Shown here: in pieces, positions 1 to 4,873 of the stretch | Layout: the number at the start of each line of letters is the position of its first letter | Position numbering within the stretch: position 1 is the first letter of the stretch | Assembly: GCA_026786125.1 (NCBI GenBank) | Contig: JAJAYU010000404.1 | Location: 1 to 5,989 of the forward strand | Source: Chamaesiphon sp. | GTDB lineage: Bacteria; Cyanobacteriota; Cyanobacteriia; Cyanobacteriales; Chamaesiphonaceae | DNA length: 5,989 nucleotides | Reading direction: 5' to 3' | The notes under the pieces: generated by a model | Told to the model about the DNA's origin: nothing | Databases searched by the model: none | Seen by the model: the letters and a program-made list of their open reading frames with translations, nothing else | Program-made: the position numbers and the translations under genes

Positions 1-576
1 ATCTAAATGGTTTGTCGGCTCATCTAGTAGTAACAGATCTGGAAATTGGAGCAATATTTTGGCTAAACTCATCCGCATCTGCCAACCGCCACTAAAAGCA
101 CTTACCAATCGATCGGCATCTTCTAATTCAAACCCCACTTCTGGTAAAATCTTGTCGATTTCAGCTTCGAGTGCATAACCATTTAAGGCTTCATACAATC
201 GCTGGAATTTATCCATCCGATTGAGTAAAATATCTAGCTCGTCACCACTAGCAGTCTCTAACTGATGATGGATTTCATTAAGTTGAGAATGAACTCGATT
301 GGCTTCACCAAATGCTTGCCACAATTCTTCTTTGACAGTCCGCGTCGGATCGACATCAAATTCTTGGTTGAGGTAGGCAATATTCAGACTATTCGGACGG
401 ATGATTTCGCCGCTGGTGGGTTCAATTTGCCCAGCGATAATCTTCATTTGGGTAGATTTACCCGCCCCATTGGCTCCTACCAACCCAATTCGATCTCCTG
501 ACTTAACTTCCCAATTAATGTCCTTGAGGACTTCACCTGTGGGATAAATCTTGCAGATATGTTCCAGTCGCAGCAT
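1..576 (-). CDS. ABC-F family ATPase, N-terminal part (cut by window edge)
   Basis: This is the first ATP-binding half of an ABC-F protein, a soluble family without membrane domains; characterised members act on the ribosome (EttA, Uup and relatives). The frame is open for 192 codons from ATG 576 to the window edge. Visible motifs are Walker A GANGAGKST (residues 34-42), Q-loop Gln71, the signature FSGGWQ (161-166) and Walker B LLLLDEPTNHLD (181-192) with catalytic Glu186. The DEPTNHLD ending is characteristic of ABC-F. The rest, normally an inter-domain linker and a second ATPase half in a protein of roughly 550 residues, lies off the window. A GGAG ribosome site (589-592) sits 12 nt before the start, which supports it. 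The family is certain, but the subfamily and cellular role cannot be decided from this half. It is divergent from cpcS. Confidence 0.93.
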   Translation of the reverse strand, partial: MLRLEHICKIYPTGEVLKDINWEVKSGDRIGLVGANGAGKSTQMKIIAGQIEPTSGEIIRPNSLNIAYLNQEFDVDPTRTVKEELWQAFGEANRVHSQLNEIHHQLETASGDELDILLNRMDKFQRLYEALNGYALEAEIDKILPEVGFELEDADRLVSAFSGGWQMRMSLAKILLQFPDLLLLDEPTNHLD

Positions 577-622
577 GAAATTAATTTTCTCCAGGAGTAG
601 TAAGAGGCGGGCGGGTACCCTA

Positions 623-650
623 ATTCTATTTTAACAAAACTTTACCACAA
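623..650 (-). promoter_or_regulatory. Putative promoter of the ABC-F gene
   Basis: Read on the minus strand, a TTGTGG -35 (645-650), a 16-nt spacer and a TAGAAT -10 (623-628, five of six consensus bases) lie about 46 bp upstream of the ATG at 576. The placement fits a sigma-70 type promoter with a leader of roughly 40 nt. The -35 is weak (three of six). The large palindrome begins 9 bp further upstream, at 659. Confidence 0.4.
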
Positions 651-658
651 TTGAGAGG

Positions 659-727
659 GTAGGTTGGGTTGAAGAATGGAACCCAACATTTCTAGAGCGT
701 TGGGTTTCATTTTTCAACCCAACCTAC
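659..727. repeat. 69-bp near-perfect palindrome, GGTTGGGTT family (copy A)
   Basis: The arms 659-687 and 699-727 are inverted copies of each other: the outer 15 bp pair perfectly, and the inner 14 bp pair with two mismatches. They surround an 11-nt loop (688-698). Each arm contains the core GTTGGGTT twice in opposite orientation, so the element is a repeat within a repeat. It lies between divergent genes and would form a long hairpin in RNA or a cruciform in DNA. A 20-bp stretch (659-678) recurs exactly, inverted, at 3875-3894. Intergenic repeats of this kind are widespread in cyanobacterial genomes. It carries no coding sequence, so if mobile it would behave like a MITE-type element needing a transposase from elsewhere. 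Confidence 0.85.
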
Positions 728-798
728 AATATCTCTCCACTCCCAACTAGCCCAAACTTGCTAAAATTAAAACTAAAGTTACCAAGAAGAATCCGCCC

Positions 799-1401
799 AT
801 GATGGACGTAATGGAGTTTTTTCAGCACAGTGCTGGTAGATGGAAATCGAAACGAATCACTCACCATCTGGCATTTAGACGATCGGAGATGGGAGAATCA
901 GAGATTGAGGTGAAGGCATTAGCAGCCATAGATTCGACAATAATTGAGCTGTGTGAATCTCACCAAGTCGATCCCAGTTTAGCTGTCGGCGGGTGTTGTG
1001 TGACTTGGGCGGCTTCGATGGGTTGGGATCAAGAAGGCGAGAATCATGAAGGGAAGACGGTATTTGCTCTAGTACCTGATCGAGATAAACCCCATACTGG
1101 TCAATTACTACGCGATCGAGGCTATGCTGAGATCGTCGCGGTGATCGGACATTACGAGATGGACAATGATGGTGGATTGGTTTTGACCACTGAATATGAC
1201 ATCATGAGTTCGGTGGAGCGGTTCTGGTTTCCGAGCGATAATGTCCGCGTTCGTAGCAGTACTGTGAAGCGGATGGGTGGATTTAGTACCGCTACATTCT
1301 GTACCGAAACTCGCTGGCTAGGAAATTCAACTAGTGATCCTGTTGTTACTGAATCTGTGAATATAGACCCTAATTTAATTCTCTCACCGCTGGGTTGGTG
1401 A
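799..1401 (+). CDS. cpcS: Phycobiliprotein lyase CpcS (CpcS/CpeS family)
   Basis: CpcS lyases attach phycocyanobilin through a thioether bond to the conserved Cys-84-type site of phycocyanin beta and allophycocyanin subunits, in the cytoplasm, before phycobilisome assembly. They have a lipocalin-like beta-barrel fold. The 200-residue product has the usual family length and recognisable stretches: MEFFQHSAGRWKSKR (6-20), THHLAFRRSE (21-30), GESEI (32-36), DPSLAVGG (58-65), ENHEGKTVFALVPD (81-94), RGYAEIV (107-113), TEYDIMSSVERFWF (131-144) and STVKRMGGFSTATFC (154-168). From memory these match the CpcS type better than CpcU, CpcT or CpeS. ATG 799 and ATG 802 are adjacent codons and either could be the start; only a weak AAGAAG precedes them. 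The stop overlaps the start of the next gene. In some cyanobacteria CpcS works with a CpcU partner; none is visible here. Confidence 0.92.
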   Translation: MMDVMEFFQHSAGRWKSKRITHHLAFRRSEMGESEIEVKALAAIDSTIIELCESHQVDPSLAVGGCCVTWAASMGWDQEGENHEGKTVFALVPDRDKPHTGQLLRDRGYAEIVAVIGHYEMDNDGGLVLTTEYDIMSSVERFWFPSDNVRVRSSTVKRMGGFSTATFCTETRWLGNSTSDPVVTESVNIDPNLILSPLGW

Positions 1402-1940
1402 TAGCTAGTAATCAGACTCAAACATATCGCAATGGAGTTGAATACCTTCAGCGGGTTCAACTCTTATTACCAGATCCACAGATGCTGGATGTAATGGAAA
1501 ATGTGCGAGATCGAGTCATGATTTGCAACTGGATTGGCGGGGAGATTGAAGCTGTCAATAGCTCGCTCCAAGCTCATCTTAATGCCTGTCATGACTGTTT
1601 CGATCCGCTTGAACGTAAATCGATCAATATCTTCGCCATACCATTTTCATCATCGGTACGGTTAGATGGCTTTTGCAATATCAATACCACCCCAACAGCA
1701 ATTCTCGTTGATGTGGGCAGAGTCAAGCCTGCTGACTGGCTAGCTCTAGTCGCCCATGAGTATGCTCACGCTCATTTAGGCTATCCAGGTCACGATCAAT
1801 CATATGCACAGGTGCTGGGTCATTTATGCTTGGGATTAGGCTTTCCCCAGCCATCGATGGCACCAGATCATCAAAGTTTACACTATTGGCCGATGTATTC
1901 ACCTTTGAGCGATCCATTGGCTTGGTGGCGAGGGGAGTAG
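1398..1940 (+). CDS. Uncharacterised HExxH putative zinc-metalloprotease-like protein, coupled to cpcS
   Basis: I do not recognise a named family. The product is about 180 residues if GTG 1398 is the start; this GTG shares bases with the cpcS stop (GTGA), the usual sign of translational coupling. A TTG three bases upstream is an alternative. The striking feature is LVAHEYAHAHLGYPGHD: HExxH at residues 120-124, the signature of zincin metallopeptidases, with a further His132-Asp133 as possible third ligand. The spacing HExxH-x3-G-x3-H is longer than the metzincin HExxHxxGxxH and is not an exact match to SprT/YgjP-like proteins. A second potential metal or redox site, His60-x3-Cys64-His65-Asp66-Cys67, lies mid-protein. 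There is no signal peptide or membrane helix, so it is probably cytoplasmic. A protease or zinc-dependent role connected with CpcS or phycobiliproteins is inferred from context only. Confidence 0.85.
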   Translation: MIASNQTQTYRNGVEYLQRVQLLLPDPQMLDVMENVRDRVMICNWIGGEIEAVNSSLQAHLNACHDCFDPLERKSINIFAIPFSSSVRLDGFCNINTTPTAILVDVGRVKPADWLALVAHEYAHAHLGYPGHDQSYAQVLGHLCLGLGFPQPSMAPDHQSLHYWPMYSPLSDPLAWWRGE

Positions 1941-2033
1941 AAGACTCGGAGCACCTTTTCAAGATAGACTGGGAGACTGGAAAATCCTAATTTTTCCTAC
2001 ACACCCACATTCCCACACCCTATCACCATTCCC

Positions 2034-2075
2034 AAAAAGATAGGAGCGTGGAATTAAGCTAACCCCGCGCTCCTA
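2034..2075 (-). terminator. Hairpin terminator of petF, possibly bidirectional
   Basis: The inverted repeat TAGGAGCG (2041-2048) and CGCTCCTA (2068-2075) forms an 8-bp stem, with two further G-C pairs past one mismatch. Read on the minus strand it is followed by TCTTTTT (2034-2040), the standard Rho-independent layout, about 30 nt after the petF stop. On the plus strand the stem is followed by AAATTTTAAAT, a weaker U-rich tail that could also stop transcripts from the cpcS operon, whose last gene ends at 1940. Confidence 0.75.
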
Positions 2076-2104
2076 AATTTTAAATCCAAAGACAAATCCT
2101 ACAT

Positions 2105-2404
2105 TTAGTAGAGTTGTTCTTCTTGATGAGTCACGATAGTGCAGTTGGACTTAGGATAAGCAACACAAGTCAGAACATAACCTGCTTCGATTTGGTCATC
2201 ATCTAAGAAAGATTGATCGGATTGATCGATTTCCCCAGCAGTGATTTTACCAGCACAAGTAGAACATGCACCTGCGCGGCAAGAATAAGGGAGGTCGATG
2301 CCTTGCTCTTCGGCTGCGTCTAAAATATAAGTGTCATCAGCAACGTCGATAGTTGTGTTTAGACCTTCAGCTTCGTTGATTAAAGTAACTTTATACGTTG
2401 CCAT
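2105..2404 (-). CDS. petF: Plant-type [2Fe-2S] ferredoxin
   Basis: This 99-residue soluble electron carrier accepts electrons from photosystem I and passes them to ferredoxin-NADP reductase and to enzymes such as nitrite reductase, heme oxygenase and the bilin reductase PcyA. The cluster-binding pattern is complete: Cys42-x4-Cys47-x2-Cys50-x29-Cys80, within [14 protein letters not shown] and LTCVAYP. The length, the many acidic residues and the THQEEQLY C-terminus match photosynthetic PetF rather than adrenodoxin-like or heterocyst FdxH-type proteins, though FdxH cannot be fully excluded by eye. There is one extra Cys at residue 88. The start at ATG 2404 gives the expected MATYKVTL N-terminus, and AGAGGA (2416-2421) is an SD-like site 11 nt upstream. 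The gene is monocistronic by context: a terminator follows and bvdR is divergent. Confidence 0.95.
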   Translation of the reverse strand: MATYKVTLINEAEGLNTTIDVADDTYILDAAEEQGIDLPYSCRAGACSTCAGKITAGEIDQSDQSFLDDDQIEAGYVLTCVAYPKSNCTIVTHQEEQLY

Positions 2405-2470
2405 ATTGGATTGATTCCTCTCTAGTGCTCTTAAAAATTGCGGATACAGACAAATCCATCTGGATTCAGA

Positions 2471-2497
2471 AGTATCTATTCACTTAGCTTTTGTCAA
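2471..2497 (-). promoter_or_regulatory. Putative petF promoter
   Basis: On the minus strand a perfect TTGACA -35 (2492-2497) is followed by a 15-nt spacer and GATACT (2471-2476; four of six -10 bases). It would start transcription near 2464 and give a leader of about 60 nt before the ATG at 2404. The perfect -35 and position are persuasive; the short spacer and imperfect -10 are not. Confidence 0.5.
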
Positions 2498-2806
2498 TCA
2501 CCACGAGTCGCAAGATTGCCCAACTAGTCGCAGTAATTTTTAGCTCTATTTGAATACTAAGGGAAAAACTCCCCATCTGTATCCATAAGTATCTCTAAAG
2601 TCCAATGGTATTCGTAATCGAATTGCGGGGATTCATCCTAATTACTTATATCTCCGTACCAGATAAATCATCAGTCATCGTCTATGATTGTTATACAACA
2701 ATACATTCAGGCTTTAAATCAGGACTGCTAAGGCGATCGAATCAGCAGCTCGAACAGCAGTTATAATATTTTTCAACGTCCGGTTTCGTTGTTAGTTCGA
2801 TTACTT

Positions 2807-2812
2807 TATAAT
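2807..2812 (+). promoter_or_regulatory. Putative bvdR -10 element
   Basis: A perfect TATAAT ends 13 nt before the bvdR ATG at 2826. If used, transcription would begin about 6-8 nt before the ATG, giving an almost leaderless mRNA; this fits the absence of a Shine-Dalgarno site there. No good -35 lies 16-18 nt upstream (TTTCGT at 2784-2789 is poor). A second TATAAT at 2762-2767 would give a leader of about 50 nt and is the alternative. Confidence 0.4.
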
Positions 2813-2825
2813 ATTAGAAAATCTT

Positions 2826-3833
2826 ATGTCTACGATCGCTAGTTATGGAGAAATTAATCTCCCGATCCGCGTTGGAATAGTCGGGACAGGATTTGCTGCC
2901 AAAGTTCGCGCTCAAACTATCACTGCTGAAAGTCGGACTCAGTTAGTCGCTGTCTCCGGGCGCAGCGCAGATAGAACAGCAGAATTCGCTGCAAGTTTCA
3001 ATGCTCTAGCGGTGGCTGATTGGCAAACGTTACTCCAGAGACCAGATATCGACATGGTAATCGTCGCGACGATTAATAGTAATCACAGTGAAATCGTCCA
3101 CGCCGCAATCGCTGCTGGAAAACACGTTATCGTCGAGTATCCACTCGCCCTCGATCCCCAAGTAGCTGCCGAAATTATCGATCTAGCCCAGGTCAAAAAA
3201 GTATTACTCCACGTCGAACATATCGAACTACTTGGTGGACTCCATCAGACCATGCGCGAACAATTAGATCATCTGGGCGAGGTCTATTACGCCCGCTACA
3301 GCACGATCGTTACTTCCCGACCTGTACCTGAAAAATGGACTTTCAATCGCTCTGAGTTCGGATTTCCCCTCAGTGCGGCACTTTCGCGGCTCCATCGCTT
3401 CACAGACTTATTTGGCTCGATCGAGAGTATCAACTGCAATAATCAATACTGGGGCGGTGTGGGTGATTATTATAAAACCTGTCTTTGTACTGCTCAGTTC
3501 CGCTTCAAAAATAGTCGCACAATCGGCGAAGTCGTATACGGTAAGGGTGAAGGCTTATGGCAAAATTCCCGCAAGTTTGAGGTGCATGGGGAAAATGGGG
3601 CGTTGATCTTTGATGGTGATGAAGGGGTGTTAATTCAGGATGGAACTTCTACGCCTTTGGATCTCGGTGCGCGGAAGGGATTGTTTGCCAAAGATTTGGA
3701 ACTGGTGCTGGATCATCTGATTGATGGCAAACCCAATTATGTGATGCCTGCGTCGAGTCTTGGAACTCTGAGGGTGGCTGATGCTGCCAGAATATCTGCG
3801 GAAACTCGACGAACGGTTGCGGTTGATAGTTGA
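2826..3833 (+). CDS. bvdR: Biliverdin reductase (Gfo/Idh/MocA fold)
   Basis: BvdR reduces biliverdin IX-alpha to bilirubin with NAD(P)H in the cytoplasm; in Synechocystis it has been linked to normal phycobilisome formation. The 335-residue product starts with a Rossmann nucleotide-binding motif, VGIVGTGFAAKVRA (16-29). From memory it closely follows the Synechocystis protein in VIVATINSNH (78-87), GKHVIVEYPLAL (98-109), LLHVEHIELLGGLHQ (127-141), GEVYYARYSTI (151-161), FGFPLSAALSRLHRFTDLFG (178-197) and VVYGKGE (236-242). Tyr105 corresponds to Tyr102 and Arg188 to the substrate-site Arg185 of that enzyme; both are kept. The C-terminal beta-sheet domain is complete (EVHGENGALIFDG, 252-264). 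ATG 2826 gives the expected length; no Shine-Dalgarno site is visible. A related sugar or inositol dehydrogenase is much less likely given the EYPLAL and HVEHIELLGG blocks. Confidence 0.9.
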   Translation: MSTIASYGEINLPIRVGIVGTGFAAKVRAQTITAESRTQLVAVSGRSADRTAEFAASFNALAVADWQTLLQRPDIDMVIVATINSNHSEIVHAAIAAGKHVIVEYPLALDPQVAAEIIDLAQVKKVLLHVEHIELLGGLHQTMREQLDHLGEVYYARYSTIVTSRPVPEKWTFNRSEFGFPLSAALSRLHRFTDLFGSIESINCNNQYWGGVGDYYKTCLCTAQFRFKNSRTIGEVVYGKGEGLWQNSRKFEVHGENGALIFDGDEGVLIQDGTSTPLDLGARKGLFAKDLELVLDHLIDGKPNYVMPASSLGTLRVADAARISAETRRTVAVDS

Positions 3834-3904
3834 GTTGAGTGTTGGGTTGTCTCCTGAAGGAGAGGCTCCGCCAACATTCTTCAACCCAACCTACAGACTA
3901 TCAA
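3823..3904. repeat. GGTTGGGTT-family repeat, copy B, with a nested 26-bp insertion
   Basis: Positions 3840-3848 (TGTTGGGTT) and 3875-3894 equal two consecutive pieces of one arm of copy A (minus strand, 688-680 and 678-659, the second identical over 20 bp). In copy A they are separated by one base, here by 26 bp (3849-3874). The inserted segment has its own small hairpin, TCTCC-TGAA-GGAGA, and resembles the short GTCTCC...GGAGA...GCTCCGC repeats common in cyanobacterial genomes. GTTGGGTTG and CAACCCAAC, with outer TTGATAGT (3823-3830) and ACTATCAA (3897-3904), can pair. The element fills the gap between convergent bvdR and aroQ, overlaps the last codons of bvdR at its outer edge, and may act as a transcript end, although there is no T-run. 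Confidence 0.75.
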
Positions 3905-3911
3905 TTATCAA

Positions 3912-4397
3912 TTAACTAACTAACCCTTCCAAATGGGCTACAAGTGCTTGTAACCCTAAATAATAACTATTGGCTCCAAAACCGCTAATCTGACCGACCA
4001 CAATCGATGCTAGATAGGAATGGTGGCGAAATTGTTCACGTTTGTAAATATTGCTCAGATGAACTTCAACAGTGGGAATGTGGACTGCGGATATTGCATC
4101 ACGAATAGCAATACTAGTGTGAGTATATGCCCCCGCATTGATCACAATTCCCTGATATCGATCTCGTGCAGCATGAATAGTATCAACGAGGACACCTTCA
4201 TGGTTCGATTGGAAAGACTGCACTGTCGTATTCAAGGATATGCCCAACTCGACTAGTTGGGTATCAATTTGAGCCAAACTCGTCGCACCATAAATTCCTG
4301 GCTCTCGCAACCCCAACAAGTTGAGATTTGGACCATGTAGGACTAGTACGTCCCAACTGCGACTCGCTGCTGGAGTTGCTACGTTAACGATCGTCAT
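3912..4397 (-). CDS. aroQ: Type II 3-dehydroquinate dehydratase
   Basis: AroQ converts 3-dehydroquinate to 3-dehydroshikimate, the third step of the shikimate pathway to aromatic amino acids, plastoquinone and tocopherol precursors. Type II enzymes are small cytoplasmic proteins that form dodecamers. The 161-residue product has every expected motif: HGPNLNLLGLREPGIYG (21-37) with active-site Arg31 and Tyr36, QSNHEG (63-68), INAGAYTHTSIAIRDA (86-101) with Asn87, and VHLSNIYKREQFRHHSY (112-128) with His113 and Arg124. Compared with typical members of about 145-150 residues it has a short extra N-terminus (about 14 residues before DVLVLHGPN). No internal ATG gives a tighter fit, so ATG 4397 stands, although no clear Shine-Dalgarno site precedes it. 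A 46-residue gene ends 20 bp upstream on the same strand, so the two probably share a transcript. Confidence 0.95.
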   Translation of the reverse strand: MTIVNVATPAASRSWDVLVLHGPNLNLLGLREPGIYGATSLAQIDTQLVELGISLNTTVQSFQSNHEGVLVDTIHAARDRYQGIVINAGAYTHTSIAIRDAISAVHIPTVEVHLSNIYKREQFRHHSYLASIVVGQISGFGANSYYLGLQALVAHLEGLVS

Positions 4398-4417
4398 GAT
4401 AATTCAAATTCGAGCAA

Positions 4418-4558
4418 CTACCTGTAGCGGCGAGGTCTGTCTTCAACAGGAATCGGAATTAATTCGGGTTCAGGCTGTATTTCAGGCCCTAGCAATACTT
4501 CGATTAGCTTGCCAGCCCACTGTTTGAGTTTTTCTAATACTTTTTCGAGATAGCCCAT
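4418..4558 (-). CDS. Small 46-residue protein upstream of aroQ
   Basis: This short open frame runs from ATG 4558 to the TAG at 4420-4418. The first part, MGYLEKVLEKLKQWAGKLIE (1-20) plus VLLG, is a strongly amphipathic helix with leucine/valine/isoleucine on one face and lysine/glutamate on the other. It is followed by a proline/glutamate tail with PEPELIPIPVEDR (29-41) and a basic end, RRYR (43-46). Such organised composition is unlike random sequence. A GGAG lies 11 nt before the start. I have an impression, which I cannot verify here, of similar short conserved cyanobacterial proteins with an ELIPIPV-type tail. Function is unknown; a peripheral membrane or protein-binding helix is possible. 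It is spaced 20 bp from aroQ in an apparent operon. Confidence 0.72.
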   Translation of the reverse strand: MGYLEKVLEKLKQWAGKLIEVLLGPEIQPEPELIPIPVEDRPRRYR

Positions 4559-4873
4559 CAGATCATTTACTCCAAGAATAATCAAGCCTAAACAAGTACT
4601 CCCACCAATATTTTGGGGTTCGATCGAGCCTGATAGCCCAATCGGTTACATCACTTATTATTTCCTATTGTAAAGCTAAATCTCATCTAAGTGTGAGTTG
4701 GGTTGATGGTTTTCTGGTAGGTTCTCTCTAAGTATTTAGGTCTGCAATTTATACAGGACAATCTTTTCAGCAGTTGTTCAACAAAAACCTGGACTTTCTT
4801 AAGGAAATATTAAGATCGGCCCAGAACAATTTTTTTGCGAATAACAACTAAAAATGAGTGGCTGAAATCCTTA
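4559..4873. other. 315-bp non-coding gap between pgsA and the small gene/aroQ
   Basis: No gene longer than about a dozen codons is credible here. On the minus strand a possible promoter for the small gene and aroQ is TTTACA (4669-4674), an 18-nt spacer and TGTAAC (4645-4650), five and four consensus bases respectively. It would leave a leader of about 80 nt. A TATAAA (4748-4753) further upstream lacks a good -35. A GTTGGGTTGA string near 4697-4706 is a possible decayed fragment of the palindrome family. No clear terminator for pgsA was found. Confidence 0.5.

Larger units (their letters stand above)
2405..2825. other. 421-bp divergent control region between petF and bvdR
   Basis: No convincing small gene or structured RNA is visible. 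The petF-proximal part holds a candidate promoter (2471-2497), a dyad across the probable transcript start (2453-2466) and two TGCGACT direct repeats upstream. The middle (about 2535-2680) has no feature I can support. The bvdR-proximal part holds the dyad ATTGTT-ATAC-AACAAT (2687-2702), a CGATCG site (2734-2739) and two copies of TTATAATATT (2761-2770 and 2806-2815). The length suggests separately regulated divergent promoters. Confidence 0.7.

Noticed and set aside
265..501. Plus-strand 78-residue open frame
   Set aside because: It lies wholly inside the ABC-F gene on the other strand; no family features and no ribosome site.
1152..1460. Minus-strand 102-residue open frame
   Set aside because: Antisense to cpcS and the HExxH gene, with no recognisable features.
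1723..1962. Minus-strand 79-residue open frame
   Set aside because: Antisense to the HExxH-coding part of the coupled gene; composition looks random.
1979..1997. GGAAAA/TTTTCC hairpin after the HExxH gene
   Set aside because: A 6-bp A/T-rich stem with no T-run after it; the hairpin at 2041-2075 is a far better terminator.
1998..2032. C-rich CACCCACATTCCCACACC-like stretch
   Set aside because: Low-complexity intergenic sequence without a regular repeat unit; not a CRISPR or tandem array.
3373..3606. Plus-strand 77-residue open frame within bvdR
   Set aside because: Out-of-frame shadow of a well-supported gene.
3630..3884. Minus-strand 84-residue open frame
   Set aside because: Antisense to the bvdR end and begins inside the repeat; no family features.
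4020..4527. Two plus-strand frames opposite aroQ and the small gene
   Set aside because: They are antisense shadows; the minus-strand aroQ motifs explain the sequence.
4798..4814. CTTAA/TTAAG hairpin downstream of pgsA
   Set aside because: Only five weak pairs and no immediate T-tract; not enough to call a terminator.
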